From contig NZ_JAGGKP010000002.1 in NCBI RefSeq assembly GCF_017873765.1, forward strand, positions 124,001 through 188,000: a DNA stretch of 64,000 nt. The letters run 5' to 3'. The first letter of the stretch is position 1, and each line of letters opens with the position of its first letter. A program made the translations under genes and the position numbers. The stretch is from Paenibacillus sediminis (lineage in GTDB: Bacteria > Bacillota > Bacilli > Paenibacillales > Paenibacillaceae). Positions 29,326-39,280 of the stretch are shown one piece after another. The notes under the pieces were generated by a model. That model did not search any database and was not told the origin of the DNA. It saw only the letters and a list, made by a program, of their open reading frames with translations.

Positions 29326-30504
29326 TTATTTCCCTAGCAAATAACTAGACGATAAAAGGAATAAATCATCATTCGTCTCATCCTGATGTATCCGGATGCT
29401 GTTAATGAGCCCGATGCTTGCCATATTAATGATGAGCGAGGTTCCCCCGTAACTAATGAACGGCAATGTAATTCCTGTTAGCGGCATAATGCCAATGAAC
29501 ATTCCGATATTCTCAAAAATTTGATACAGAAGCATCGAAATAACGCCAACGACAATATAAGGACCTGCTCGGTCATGACCCTCCAGCGAAATGAGAATCA
29601 TGCGATGGATCAGAATGAAATATAGAAGAAGCAATATTGAAGAGCCGATAAAACCGAATTCTTCTGCAACAACGACGAAAATGGAGTCGGAATATACGAC
29701 AGGAACCCGTTCCGATTGTACAGAAGTACCCTTCATATATCCTTCGCCGGTCATTCCGCCAGAAGCAATGGCGAGTTTAGCATTTTTCGTATGATAAATT
29801 GCTTTTTCCGTTGCTTCCTCAGGCACTAGCCACGGATCGATCCGCTCCATCCAGTGTGCACGGCCGATATCCGTAAGGTATGTTGAGATTTGAGAATGGT
29901 ATTTAATATATCCAAATATTCCACCTGAAACGAGTAAGCTCACGATTGCAAAGCCAATAAGAGCGTGGGTGAATTTAATATTGCCAATCCACAATAATCC
30001 AATCAAAATAACGATATAGCTCATCGCGTTCCCTAAATCGTTCTGAACCATTACGATGGCAAATGGAACGAATGTCATCAGACCAAGCGGGACGACGTCA
30101 CTCCAAAAGCTAAGCCTTACCTTATCCTTCTTCACAAGCACAAACGTTATGGAGAGGATGAGCATAAGCTTAAACAGCTCGGCAGGTTGTAAACTTAAAC
30201 CTCCAGGAAGCTTAAGCCAACCTTCAGCATTGTTAATCGTACTTCCGACAAATAAAACGAGAATGAGCAGTGCGATGCCAAATAAATAAATATAAGTAGC
30301 GTATTTGACAAAAATTCGGTAATCAATCAATGTCATCCCGATAAAAGCAACAAAACCGACTGCATAGTATTCCATCATCCGGATGTCATATCCATCATAT
30401 TTCTTTCCTGTTGTTGCGCTGTGGATTTCAAAATAGCTAATCAACATGAACATCAGCAAAATAACAACAATGACAAAATCCGTTTTCCTCATTTTTGAGA
30501 GCAT
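29326..30504 (-). CDS. SEDS family peptidoglycan glycosyltransferase (RodA/FtsW/SpoVE)
   Basis: Polytopic membrane protein of 392 residues with about ten helices. The catalytic Asp region (MVQNDLGNAMSYIVILIGLL) and the C-terminal signature MPLTGITLPFISYGGTSLI are intact. It should polymerise lipid II together with a class B PBP. RodA, FtsW and SpoVE cannot be told apart reliably by eye; the solitary position next to prmC-prfA does not decide it. GGGGGACAGGG precedes the ATG. A hydrophilic loop near residues 210-250 (IDPWLVPEEATEKAIYHTKN) is the usual extracellular loop. Confidence 0.88.
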   Translation of the reverse strand: MLSKMRKTDFVIVVILLMFMLISYFEIHSATTGKKYDGYDIRMMEYYAVGFVAFIGMTLIDYRIFVKYATYIYLFGIALLILVLFVGSTINNAEGWLKLPGGLSLQPAELFKLMLILSITFVLVKKDKVRLSFWSDVVPLGLMTFVPFAIVMVQNDLGNAMSYIVILIGLLWIGNIKFTHALIGFAIVSLLVSGGIFGYIKYHSQISTYLTDIGRAHWMERIDPWLVPEEATEKAIYHTKNAKLAIASGGMTGEGYMKGTSVQSERVPVVYSDSIFVVVAEEFGFIGSSILLLLYFILIHRMILISLEGHDRAGPYIVVGVISMLLYQIFENIGMFIGIMPLTGITLPFISYGGTSLIINMASIGLINSIRIHQDETNDDLFLLSSSYLLGK

Positions 30505-30596
30505 ACCCTGTCCCCCTGCTGTCAGTATAGCCGCTATGAATTATTGTGATTCCTATATTGTAATGGAAACAGGGCTAAAATGACAATTGTTGGTTT

Positions 30597-31490
30597 TCAG
30601 ATAATTCCAATGACATGTCGTTCAATACCCGCAAGATCAGGAATGATTTGAATTTCGGAATAGTATCCTGTAGATCTTACCAATTCAGCTACTTGATGGG
30701 ATTGTCCCATTCCAAGCTCGAAACCGATGATCTTTGGAGGAGCTGCGAGTAACCGAAGCTGCTCCATCATTGTCCGGTAAGGATTTAATCCATCCGAACC
30801 GCCGGCGAGTGCTGTGCGTGGTTCATAAATACGCACTTCGGGCTGAAGCCCTTCTATCTCCTCATCAGGGATATAGGGAGGGTTAGATATGAGTATATCA
30901 ATGTTCTCTCCAGCAAATGGCTCTAACAAATTTCCCAGTTTAAAGGCTATGTTAACACCATTCCGTTTTGCATTCACCTTGGCTACCTCCAGCGCATCTT
31001 GCGAAATGTCACTGGCAGCAACATGCCAGCTTGGACATAAATGAGCGAGCGTCACTGCGATGGCACCGCTGCCCGTTCCGATATCCGCTACACGCGGGCT
31101 GCCCTCCGGCCATAGCCGCTTACCATGTTCCATAACCGCTTCGACAAGCAGTTCAGTCTCCGGCCTTGGAATGAGCACCGCGCTATTCACGGCAAAGGAC
31201 AAGCCATAGAACTCCTGCTCTCCAATAATATATTGAGCGGGTTCGCCTGCCGCTTTACGATTAACAACTTCTTCCCATAGCGTTCGCTTCTCCATTGGAA
31301 AAGGCTCGAGAAGCGACATATAGTATGCAGCACCTTCCATCCCAAGCACATGCCTTAAGAGCACCTCTGCATTACGCTGCGGCTCCATAATGCCCTTCGC
31401 TTCTAAAAAAGAAGAAGCCTCTACAAAGGCTTCTCTTATACTTGTCTGTGGTGTCATAACAAATTCCGGTTTATTCAAAGCGTTATTCAC
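30597..31490 (-). CDS. prmC: release factor glutamine methyltransferase PrmC
   Basis: SAM-dependent methyltransferase of 297 residues that methylates the Gln of the GGQ motif in release factors. The substrate motif is [11 protein letters not shown], and the SAM-binding motif is [19 protein letters not shown]. The start is a GTG that overlaps the end of prfA by eight bases, so the genes are translationally coupled. An ATG 11 codons later is a possible alternative. Confidence 0.95.
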   Translation of the reverse strand: MNNALNKPEFVMTPQTSIREAFVEASSFLEAKGIMEPQRNAEVLLRHVLGMEGAAYYMSLLEPFPMEKRTLWEEVVNRKAAGEPAQYIIGEQEFYGLSFAVNSAVLIPRPETELLVEAVMEHGKRLWPEGSPRVADIGTGSGAIAVTLAHLCPSWHVAASDISQDALEVAKVNAKRNGVNIAFKLGNLLEPFAGENIDILISNPPYIPDEEIEGLQPEVRIYEPRTALAGGSDGLNPYRTMMEQLRLLAAPPKIIGFELGMGQSHQVAELVRSTGYYSEIQIIPDLAGIERHVIGII

Positions 31491-32550
31491 CTTTTTCCAT
31501 CAATTCAGCCTGCTCCGCAATGGTCAGAGCTGATATGATCTCTTCAATTTCACCATTCATTACTTGATCGAGCTTGTGCAGCGTCAGCCCGATGCGATGG
31601 TCAGTAACTCGGCTTTGCGGGAAATTATAAGTCCGAATCCGTTCACTGCGGTCGCCTGTACCGACTTTACTCTTCCGTTCACCGGCATATTTCGCTTCTT
31701 CTTCTTGGCGCATCATATCGTAAATGCGGGCACGAAGTACTTGAAGCGCTTTTTCCTTATTGGAGTTCTGCGATTTACCATCTTGGCAAGTCGCCACAAT
31801 CCCTGTTGGAATGTGGGTAACACGCACCGCTGATTTCGTCGTGTTAACAGATTGTCCGCCCGCACCGCTGGAGCAGAACGTATCTACGCGGATATCTTTA
31901 TCCAAAATTTCAATATCCACTTCTTCAGCTTCCGGCATGACAGCAACCGTTGAAGTCGATGTATGGATACGGCCGCCTGATTCCGTACTTGGAATACGCT
32001 GCACACGATGCGCTCCGCTCTCGAATTTCATTTTGCTGTAGGCACCGCGTCCGTTAATCATGAAGATAACCTCTTTGAAGCCGCCCAAATCATTGACGTT
32101 CGCATCTAGCAACTCTACACGCCAGCCTTGGCTATCTGCATAACGAGTATACATACGGTATAAATCAGCTGCAAACAGCGCTGCTTCATCGCCGCCAGCC
32201 GCTCCGCGAATTTCTACGATAACATTCTTATCATCGTTTGGATCTTTAGGCAGCAGCAGAATCTTGATTTTCTCTTCCAGCTCCTGCTGACGCTTCGTCA
32301 ACTCGTCAATTTCCATTTTAACCATTTCGCGCATTTCATCATCGAGCTTCTCTGCTTGCATCGCTTTAGCTGCTTCGAGCTCTTCAATAACTGTTTTATA
32401 TTCGGAATAAGCCTCATAGATAGGCTGTAAATCAGATTGTTCTTTAGAATAATCCCTCAGTTTCTTCGCATCGCTTGCAACATCGGGATCGCACAGCAAC
32501 TCGCTTAACTTTTCGTAACGATCCGCAAGGGATTGCAATCGGTCTAACAA
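31483..32550 (-). CDS. prfA: peptide chain release factor 1
   Basis: Release factor of 355 residues that recognises UAA and UAG. The catalytic GGQ lies in [20 protein letters not shown], and the codon-reading PxT-type region is present ([16 protein letters not shown]). The N-terminal helical domain is complete. The start is TTG (MLDRLQSL) with GAGGTGA upstream. It forms a two-gene unit with prmC. Confidence 0.97.
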   Translation of the reverse strand: MLDRLQSLADRYEKLSELLCDPDVASDAKKLRDYSKEQSDLQPIYEAYSEYKTVIEELEAAKAMQAEKLDDEMREMVKMEIDELTKRQQELEEKIKILLLPKDPNDDKNVIVEIRGAAGGDEAALFAADLYRMYTRYADSQGWRVELLDANVNDLGGFKEVIFMINGRGAYSKMKFESGAHRVQRIPSTESGGRIHTSTSTVAVMPEAEEVDIEILDKDIRVDTFCSSGAGGQSVNTTKSAVRVTHIPTGIVATCQDGKSQNSNKEKALQVLRARIYDMMRQEEEAKYAGERKSKVGTGDRSERIRTYNFPQSRVTDHRIGLTLHKLDQVMNGEIEEIISALTIAEQAELMEKGE

Positions 32551-32842
32551 AGAAATTCACCTCTTCTAATATATATTTTATCCATTCATAACGGTCTATT
32601 CATTTATAGAAAGACTTGTTAAAGAAATTTATTAACAAAATTAATTTCAGTGAAAAGTCGTATTCCCTAGTAAATCTAATGATGATTGCTAGGTAAACGA
32701 CTCTTTATTATATCACAGAACAATTTACTTGACTATATTCAGGACGACCATTCAGTATAGTAAATATATATTTTGGAAAATATTGCAGGGTTTGTGAGCT
32801 GAGCGTCGTCTAACGAAATGAAGCAGGAGGAGGGAGAGGACA
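32551..32842. other. divergent intergenic region prfA / sigma gene
   Basis: About 290 A+T-rich bases. CCTAG and CTAGG flank a loop near 32668-32695. TTGACT occurs near 32729 without a well-spaced -10. I cannot identify a convincing ECF autoregulatory promoter; GTCGTCT near 32808 is the only -10-like element. Confidence 0.4.
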
Positions 32843-33385
32843 CTGGAAGAACAGAAGTGGATACAGGCCGTGCTTTCGGGACACCGGGATGAGTATTCGA
32901 AATTAGTAGCTCGATATCACAACATGGTGTACCGCGTATGCCTCAAAATGACAAGGGATGAAGAGTCCGCGAAGGATCTGGCCCAAGAAGTGTTTATGAA
33001 GGCGTACCGGGCACTGCCGACGTTTCGTGAACAGTCCTCTTTCTCAACTTGGCTTTATCAAATTTCGGTGCGCAGATGTCTAGACTTTAAACGCGTGAAC
33101 GATCGGGAATGGCGTCACCGAAGTTCCGAAGCTGTGAGTGAATCGCACATCGTGTCATTGCAAACACCCGAAGATATTGTGCTCAGCAAGGACACCAGCC
33201 TAATGCTACATAAGATGCTGGATGAGCTGGCAGAGCCGTATAAATCAGTAGTCAAACTGCACTATTTCCATCAATATTCATATCAAGAAATTGCGAACGA
33301 GACGGGAGCTACAGTCAGAACGGTTGAGTCGCAGCTGTACCGCGCCAAACAAATGATGCGTAAGAGAGGGGCTGATTTAAGGTGA
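32843..33385 (+). CDS. ECF-type RNA polymerase sigma factor
   Basis: Sigma-70 family extracytoplasmic-function factor of about 180 residues. Region 2 is clear (YHNMVYRVCLKMTRDEESAK, DLAQEVFMKAYRALPTF, STWLYQISVRRCLDF) and region 4 ends with YSYQEIANETGATVRTVESQ. I begin at a CTG at 32843 because GGAGG lies eight bases upstream. The added LEEQKWIQA also matches the usual N-terminus of SigW-like factors. The conservative start is the GTG at 32870. The anti-sigma gene overlaps its stop codon by four bases. It is SigW/SigV-like in style, but the regulon is unknown. Confidence 0.9.
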   Translation: MEEQKWIQAVLSGHRDEYSKLVARYHNMVYRVCLKMTRDEESAKDLAQEVFMKAYRALPTFREQSSFSTWLYQISVRRCLDFKRVNDREWRHRSSEAVSESHIVSLQTPEDIVLSKDTSLMLHKMLDELAEPYKSVVKLHYFHQYSYQEIANETGATVRTVESQLYRAKQMMRKRGADLR

Positions 33386-33801
33386 GATGTAATGATGTTC
33401 AAAACCAAATGTCAGCGTATGTCACTCATGAACTTGCTCCAGAAGCAGCCCGCTTGGTGCAGCAGCATATCCATACCTGTGCCAAGTGTCACGCTTGGTA
33501 TGAAGAGGTGACGGAGATGCTGCACATTTGGAATGAAGCCGAGCATTCTTCAAGCTCTTATGATCTTGTGGCGGAAGTGATGACAAAATTAGCTGTTGCC
33601 TATCCAGATGCTCCTTCGATTACTGAGACGAAGAAACGCAGACTCGTAAACTCCCAGCTTTATCATTACGGTTTAGTCGCATGCTTGACGATCATCATGT
33701 TTCAATTTGGCGTATTTGAAAAACTAGGTTATGAAATTTCTAGTGTAAACAATCATTTTGCAAGCACATTAGAGCTTTTATTTCAATCTACTGCAAAATG
33801 A
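33382..33801 (+). CDS. zinc-finger anti-sigma factor
   Basis: Membrane-bound anti-sigma protein of 139 residues. The ZAS motif Hx3Cx2C is present (QQHIHTCAKCHAWYEE at about 27-42), and a single transmembrane helix follows near 92-110 (YGLVACLTIIMFQFGVF). A short extracellular tail of about 25 residues follows. It starts with GTG overlapping the sigma stop codon, so sigma and anti-sigma are made in balance. Signal release would need proteolysis or a conformational switch; the extracellular tail is small. Confidence 0.88.
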   Translation: MRCNDVQNQMSAYVTHELAPEAARLVQQHIHTCAKCHAWYEEVTEMLHIWNEAEHSSSSYDLVAEVMTKLAVAYPDAPSITETKKRRLVNSQLYHYGLVACLTIIMFQFGVFEKLGYEISSVNNHFASTLELLFQSTAK

Positions 33802-33838
33802 TTCATACTGCTTCATATTATGATTAGGAGGCTCTTCA

Positions 33839-34369
33839 ATGATTCAAAAAAAGAGATGGTTAGCGTTTTGGCTCGCTTTTTTTCTGCCGGGAGTCGGTCA
33901 TCTGTATCTCGGTTTTAATAAGCTTGGACTGCAGTATATGATTGGCTTCTTTGCTTGCATTGTCCTGATCCCATCCATGCCATTAGTATTTCCGTTTGCT
34001 CTTGCGATCATCTGGTTTTATCAACTCTTCGATGTTCTGCAAAAGGCAACGCGTCTAAAGCTTATTATCGCTGACTATGAACGGATAGCGCTTGGACAGG
34101 ATTCCTACCTTGATAGTCCTTGGAGTTATAACAACCCGGGCGCAATGAACCTATATGCGAAGGAAGATGCTATTCACCCGATTTGGCTCGGCGCAGGCTG
34201 TGTTGTGACGGGGGCTCTGTTCCTATTCGTCACGGTCTTCCCTTCCGTTTGGCAATGGTTAACCGATAATCATATTTTCAGCATTTTGCTCTCGATCGGT
34301 TTGATTGGCTACGGATTAGTACTCATCAAAAAGAACTATAGAACAAGAAAGGACGAAGAAATGCTATGA
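33839..34369 (+). CDS. multi-pass membrane protein, TM2-like N-terminus
   Basis: Protein of 176 residues with about five predicted helices. The start WLAFWLAFFLPGVGHLYLGF resembles TM2-type segments (PGxGhxYLG). A polar middle part (ERIALGQDSYLDSPWSYNNP) and two further helices follow. It sits 37 bases after the anti-sigma gene and overlaps the next gene by ATGA, so it belongs to the sigma operon. I do not know its function; a role in envelope stress is inferred from context only. Confidence 0.7.
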   Translation: MIQKKRWLAFWLAFFLPGVGHLYLGFNKLGLQYMIGFFACIVLIPSMPLVFPFALAIIWFYQLFDVLQKATRLKLIIADYERIALGQDSYLDSPWSYNNPGAMNLYAKEDAIHPIWLGAGCVVTGALFLFVTVFPSVWQWLTDNHIFSILLSIGLIGYGLVLIKKNYRTRKDEEML

Positions 34370-35460
34370 AACCCCGAAAAATAGGCATATGGACGACAGC
34401 AATCGGCCTCATCGCCGTTGGCGTCATCATCATTTTGCACATTAGCAGTATCGTCTCTATCGACGCACTCAAGTACTTATGGCCGCTTTTATTAATTTTA
34501 TTTGGAATCGAGGTCGTTGCTGCGCAGTTTAGAAGTTCTGAGCAAAAAGTTAGATTTAGCGGTTGGGGGGCGGTTCTGCTTATCGTTCTATTGCTGTTTA
34601 GCATTGCTCAATCGGCAGTACCCGGACTCTCTGGATCTCTTTTCTCCCCAAAATATATGAGCGCGGTAAACGGTACGGTGGATATTGATAACAGCATTAA
34701 GCATGTTGAAGTACAGATACCTGAAGGGAAGATAACGGTAACCGGCACCGACTCCTCTACATTAAACTATGACGGGAAGATGAAGTCAGCGGCCAAATCA
34801 CAATCAGAAGCGGATCAATTCGTTCAGTCCAAATGGAAGGTACAGAAGTCAGGAGATACACTTCAAATCATTTATGATCAGTCGGAATTGATAAATATCT
34901 TTTCACTCAGCTTCTTGGATCAATCGAAACAGCCGTACTTAAACATTCAGCTTCCGAACCGGCTTATGACCGATGTAAATACAAGCAATGGCTCTGTAAC
35001 AGCTAGTCTGCTAAATGCAGATATTACAATGACAACTTCGAACGGCTCGGTTAAAGCAGATCACATTAAAGGCAATGTGACTGCCAAATCAAGCAATGGA
35101 TCGATAACTGTAGGGCAGATCGAAGGAAGTGCAGATGTAAATACGAGCAACGGCTCCGTTACGCTGGATGACATCACTGGAACCGTAACAGCACGCAGCT
35201 CAAACGGAGCAATTAGAGGCGATTCCCCTGTGCTTAGTTCTTGGAGTTGCCGTACGTCCAATGGCAGCATCAACCTAACAATTCCGGCTGATACAAATGG
35301 AACATTCACGGCTGATACGTCCAATGGATCTATCAAGGGTGACGTACAGTGGAACAAGAATGATGACAATGACCATGGCACAGCCGTCCTAGGCAATGGA
35401 GCGAATAAAGTCACACTGAACACTTCTAACGGAAGCATTAATGTTAATTTTGCTCCATAA
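34366..35460 (+). CDS. LiaF-like / DUF4097 repeat protein
   Basis: Protein of 364 residues. The N-terminus has two or three helices in the style of LiaI/LiaF (TAIGLIAVGVIIILHISSIV, LWPLLLILFGIEVVAA, AVLLIVLLLFSIAQSAV). The rest is a beta-rich DUF4097 domain. At least eight copies of SNGS or a close variant recur from about residue 205 to the end at spacings of roughly 17-25 residues, as in a beta-helix with Asn/Gly turns. It is the last gene of the sigma operon, with a terminator 40 bases later. It may sense or decorate the outer membrane face; that is inference. Confidence 0.75.
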   Translation: MKPRKIGIWTTAIGLIAVGVIIILHISSIVSIDALKYLWPLLLILFGIEVVAAQFRSSEQKVRFSGWGAVLLIVLLLFSIAQSAVPGLSGSLFSPKYMSAVNGTVDIDNSIKHVEVQIPEGKITVTGTDSSTLNYDGKMKSAAKSQSEADQFVQSKWKVQKSGDTLQIIYDQSELINIFSLSFLDQSKQPYLNIQLPNRLMTDVNTSNGSVTASLLNADITMTTSNGSVKADHIKGNVTAKSSNGSITVGQIEGSADVNTSNGSVTLDDITGTVTARSSNGAIRGDSPVLSSWSCRTSNGSINLTIPADTNGTFTADTSNGSIKGDVQWNKNDDNDHGTAVLGNGANKVTLNTSNGSINVNFAP

Positions 35461-35500
35461 GGGGTTGAGTATTTTAGTAGCCTATAAGCACGAGACAAGA

Positions 35501-35540
35501 AAAACCACCGGGATTAGCTCAAAAGCCAATCCGGTGGTTT
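35501..35540. terminator. bidirectional terminator after the sigma operon
   Basis: AAACCACCGG-GATT and AATC-CGGTGGTTT pair around an AGCTCAAAAGCC loop, between convergent genes. Confidence 0.85.
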
Positions 35541-35560
35541 GTCATGAATGCAAAATAAAG

Positions 35561-36856
35561 CTAAAGCTCCTTAACTCCGCTTCGTCCCCGCAGCGCGAAA
35601 TAGACTGCTGTAATGACAAGCGGGTATAGTACGGCCCATCCGACAAACGGGAAAATAATCGCGGTTAAAATGAATGATAACCAACTGATGCGAACCCCCC
35701 ATTTCCCATCTTTCAGCAAACGAATGGCTGCGGCACAACCGCCTAGATACGTTAATATAAAGGTAGCATTGGGCAGTTGAATGAGTGTCGTTAAAGATAC
35801 TAGTCCTGTCTTATACAAAACAAGCACAGAAATAAAACAAATCGTTAAAAATAATAGTCCGCCTACTGGCGTTCCATACTTGTGAGATACAGCCCCGAAC
35901 CATTTAGGTGCATCGCCTTGACGCGCCAGCGCATAAGCTAATCTGGAAGCCGCACCTGCGTAGGCAATAACGGTAGCGGTACATATAAACATGGCGGTCA
36001 CACCAGCTAAAATCGCACCGCTGGGACCAAGCAGCTTCTCGATGACAATAACCAATGATGCATCTGAACCAGAATTACCGTAACTGTGAGTGCCTACCGC
36101 GGCCAAAGCAGTTAAGAAATAAAGAACCCCTACGATAACCGCTGCAACCGACACCCCTTTAATCGCTTCACGCTGAGGGTCTACGAATTCCTCGGATAGG
36201 TGGGACACAGCCTCCCAGCCAATAAAGCACCAGAACAAAATGGCCGCCGCCTGTCCTACACTCGTCCATCCATGAGGCATAAACGGCGTGAAATGGACTG
36301 CCTCAACATGAGGTACCGCACCTATGATCGCAAGGATCAATACAGCGATAATTGCTCCAACAACAGCAATTTGCACAATACCCGCCAGCTTCATTCCTAC
36401 AAAATTAATCATAAGCGCTAATAGAAGCATGATTGCCGCGAGCAATACGCGGACGTTGTCTCCCCATCCGAAAACGGATGTCATATACCCTGCACCAGTA
36501 AGTGCCGCTACAGGTCCTCCAATAGGAACGGACATTAAGAAAAACCAGCCTACTAGTGTGCCAGACTTCTCACCAAACGCTCGCTTAACGAAAGAAGATA
36601 CTCCGCCCGCATCCGGATATTTAGCGGATAATAGACCCATCACGAGAGCCATCGGCAGTACCAGGATAGACATTAATCCCCACGCCAATAGTGAAGCCGG
36701 ACCGGCAATTTCAGCAGCTAATCCCGGAACGATCAGAACACCCGAACCTAACACAGCGCCGATATATAGAGCTACAGCTTGGGGAAGACCAATCGTACGG
36801 TTTAATCTTGTCTTTTGCATTTTATGCGCCTGTCTATGTGCCTGTACATGACTCAT
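35561..36856 (-). CDS. APC-family amino acid permease or exporter
   Basis: Twelve-helix transporter of 431 residues. The helix-1 motif IGAVLGSGVLIVPGLAAEIAG is the APC substrate site, and FWCFIGWEAVSHLSEEFVDP is the helix-6 signature. The pattern resembles E. coli YjeH (methionine and branched-chain exporter) as well as uptake permeases, so direction and substrate are uncertain. It is transcribed away from a LysR regulator gene 136 bases off, a common exporter-regulator layout. Confidence 0.82.
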   Translation of the reverse strand: MSHVQAHRQAHKMQKTRLNRTIGLPQAVALYIGAVLGSGVLIVPGLAAEIAGPASLLAWGLMSILVLPMALVMGLLSAKYPDAGGVSSFVKRAFGEKSGTLVGWFFLMSVPIGGPVAALTGAGYMTSVFGWGDNVRVLLAAIMLLLALMINFVGMKLAGIVQIAVVGAIIAVLILAIIGAVPHVEAVHFTPFMPHGWTSVGQAAAILFWCFIGWEAVSHLSEEFVDPQREAIKGVSVAAVIVGVLYFLTALAAVGTHSYGNSGSDASLVIVIEKLLGPSGAILAGVTAMFICTATVIAYAGAASRLAYALARQGDAPKWFGAVSHKYGTPVGGLLFLTICFISVLVLYKTGLVSLTTLIQLPNATFILTYLGGCAAAIRLLKDGKWGVRISWLSFILTAIIFPFVGWAVLYPLVITAVYFALRGRSGVKEL

Positions 36857-36913
36857 TTATAAATCCAACCTTTACAATTTTGTATTTCTATTGCATACTC
36901 CCACATCTTAGCA

Positions 36914-36947
36914 GATAATCATTATATCAGTAAAACGAATCATTTCG
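36914..36947. promoter_or_regulatory. candidate operators between permease and LysR genes
   Basis: Two palindromes lie in the divergent gap: GATAATCATTATATC (36914-36928) and CGAATCATTTCG (36936-36947). Either could be a LysR site. The first also resembles a Fur box with mismatches, but nothing else here suggests iron control. Confidence 0.4.
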
Positions 36948-36992
36948 ATTTCATCAATCGGAAATTATGATGGAGAAAGACGGTGTAGCAAA

Positions 36993-37892
36993 ATGGACCT
37001 AAAACATTTACACACCTTTAAAGTGGTTGCGGAAACCAAAGGTTTCACCAAAGCCGCTGAAACGCTGTCCTATGCTCAGTCCAGCGTAACTGCACAAATA
37101 CAAGCGCTTGAAGAGGAGCTTCAAACGAAGCTGTTTGACCGGCTCGGCAAGAAGATTATACTCACTGCGTCAGGAGAGAAGCTGCTCCCTTACGCTGTGA
37201 AACTTCTTGAGATGCATGATGCAGCTCTAAACGACATCACCTCAGCAAACGAAACGCCGACAGGCACATTAACGATTGGGGCACCGGAATCACTTGCCGC
37301 TTTCCGATTGCCGGCAATCATCAAACAATATACAGAGAAGTATCCGCAAGTGAAATTAGCATTACGTCCAGGTGCTTGCTGGGAGCTGCGCAACCTTACT
37401 CGAAGCGGTGAGTTGGACCTCGCCTTTACACTCGAAACAGAACTTAGTGATCCCGATTTGCACATCGAGACACTAGTCATCGAAGAAATGGCGCTTGTCG
37501 CTCCGCCGACTCACCCGCTAGCCGCATTCGATCAATTACAAACAGAGGATTTAAGGGATGTTACTTTCCTCCATACCGAGCCGGGATGCAGTTACCGTTC
37601 GTTGTTTGAAAAGCATTTAAACAGCCGCGGCATATTTACAAATACCGACCTTGAATTTTGGAGCATCGAAGCGATTAAAAATTGTGTCATGTCAGGATTA
37701 GGCGTCTCCTTCTTGCCGCAAATTGCGGTGCAGAACGAAATTGAGTCCAGAAAGCTCGTCGCCCTGCCATGGAGCGATCCTTCATGCAGTGTCGCTACCC
37801 AAATGGTCTACCATCCGAAGAAGTGGATGTCGCCCGCGCTCAAAGAGTTCATTGAGATTACACGGGAACACGCTGCTCTGTGGAGAAACTAA
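36993..37892 (+). CDS. LysR-family transcriptional regulator
   Basis: Regulator of 299 residues with an N-terminal winged helix-turn-helix (LHTFKVVAETKGFTKAAETL, then SYAQSSVTAQIQALEEELQT). The linker helix and periplasmic-binding-protein-like effector domain follow (GTLTIGAPESLAAFRLPAII). It is divergent from the permease gene and probably controls it in response to an amino acid or related effector. The effector cannot be read from the sequence. Confidence 0.93.
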   Translation: MDLKHLHTFKVVAETKGFTKAAETLSYAQSSVTAQIQALEEELQTKLFDRLGKKIILTASGEKLLPYAVKLLEMHDAALNDITSANETPTGTLTIGAPESLAAFRLPAIIKQYTEKYPQVKLALRPGACWELRNLTRSGELDLAFTLETELSDPDLHIETLVIEEMALVAPPTHPLAAFDQLQTEDLRDVTFLHTEPGCSYRSLFEKHLNSRGIFTNTDLEFWSIEAIKNCVMSGLGVSFLPQIAVQNEIESRKLVALPWSDPSCSVATQMVYHPKKWMSPALKEFIEITREHAALWRN

Positions 37893-37896
37893 AAAA

Positions 37897-37924
37897 AAGA
37901 CTGCCGGTATATACCGACAGTCTT
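37897..37924. terminator. bidirectional terminator between LysR gene and ychF
   Basis: AAGACTG-C-CGGTAT and ATACCG-A-CAGTCTT form a stem immediately after the LysR stop codon, with an A-run before and T-rich bases after. Confidence 0.88.
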
Positions 37925-37938
37925 CATTATTTCTAATG

Positions 37939-39039
37939 TTATACGTTAAATCGAAAGTGCATAATGTCGCCGTCTTGTACGACATAATCTTTACCTTCCA
38001 GACGAAGTTGACCGCGTTCTTTGGCTGCGTTCATCGAGCCTGCTGCAATGAGATCATCGTAAGAAACGACTTCCGCACGAATAAAGCCGCGCTCAAAATC
38101 AGAGTGAATAACACCTGCGGCTTGAGGTGCTTTCGTTCCTTTACGAATCGTCCATGCACGAACCTCTTGTACACCCGCTGTGAAGTACGTGTACAAACCA
38201 AGCAAACGATATGCCGCTTTAATTAGACGATCCAGACCGGAGCTTTCAAGGCCTAGCTCTTCAAGGAACATCGCTTTATCTTCGCCTTCAAGCTCGGCAA
38301 TTTCCGCTTCCACTTTAGCGCTGATCGGCACCACTTCAGCGTTCTCTGCTTTAGCGAACTCGATCACTTGTTTCACGTACGGATTATTCTCCGCATCTGC
38401 TACACCATCTTCACTCACATTAGCCGCATACAGTACTGGCTTCAGCGTGAGAAGATGAAGATCGCGAATAATGACCTTATCTTCTTCGCTCAGCTCAACA
38501 CTGCGTGCCGGTTGATCATTGTAGAGCGCTTCTTTCACACGTTCAAGCACTTCTACTTCTTGAGCGTATTTCTTGTCACCGCTCTTCATATTTTTACGGG
38601 AACGTTCAATTCGTTTCTCCACGCTTTCAAGGTCAGCAAGAATAAGTTCCAAATTGATCGTTTGAATATCATCAATTGGGCTTACTTTACCATCTACGTG
38701 CGTAATGTTCTCGTCCTCAAAGCAACGAACAACATGTACAATCGCATCGACTTCACGGATGTGAGCCAAAAATTTATTGCCGAGGCCCTCCCCTTTGCTC
38801 GCACCGCGCACCAAACCAGCGATATCCACAAATTCAAATGCAGTCGGTACAGTACGGTTAGGTACAACCAATTCAGTCAGCTTGTCCAGACGTTCATCGG
38901 GTACTTCTACCACACCAACGTTTGGATCAATCGTACAAAACGGATAGTTGGCAGATTCCGCCCCCGCTTGTGTTATTGCATTAAACAATGTAGATTTACC
39001 AACATTTGGCAAACCTACAATTCCCGCTTTCAAACCCAT
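37939..39039 (-). CDS. ychF: redox-regulated ribosome-binding ATPase YchF
   Basis: Obg-family ATPase of 366 residues. The P-loop is [20 protein letters not shown]. The base-specificity motif reads NVSE (NxxE) instead of NKxD, which explains ATP rather than GTP use. The G3 motif [20 protein letters not shown] and the C-terminal TGS domain ([20 protein letters not shown]) are present. AAGGAG precedes the ATG. It is complete and solitary. Confidence 0.96.
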   Translation of the reverse strand: MGLKAGIVGLPNVGKSTLFNAITQAGAESANYPFCTIDPNVGVVEVPDERLDKLTELVVPNRTVPTAFEFVDIAGLVRGASKGEGLGNKFLAHIREVDAIVHVVRCFEDENITHVDGKVSPIDDIQTINLELILADLESVEKRIERSRKNMKSGDKKYAQEVEVLERVKEALYNDQPARSVELSEEDKVIIRDLHLLTLKPVLYAANVSEDGVADAENNPYVKQVIEFAKAENAEVVPISAKVEAEIAELEGEDKAMFLEELGLESSGLDRLIKAAYRLLGLYTYFTAGVQEVRAWTIRKGTKAPQAAGVIHSDFERGFIRAEVVSYDDLIAAGSMNAAKERGQLRLEGKDYVVQDGDIMHFRFNV

Positions 39040-39280
39040 ATCTATAACAACTCCTTACTGTGTATTAACCTAATTCAATAATCATGCCCTGCAAAATATA
39101 CCAATAAATCCCTTGCTGTCGCAATAGGGCCAAAACACCTCTACCATTATAACTAGAAAGTAAATAAAAACCTAGTATGCACACAAAAATTGGCTCAAAA
39201 GAACAGTTATTCCTGCATAAATCCGTCCATCCTGACGAACAATGGAACCGATAATCCATTAAGGAGGTGCCCGTTAATCT

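Noticed and set aside
36914..36928. Fur box between permease and LysR genes
   Set aside because: Resembles a Fur core but lacks full symmetry, and the flanking genes are not iron-related; a LysR site is as likely.
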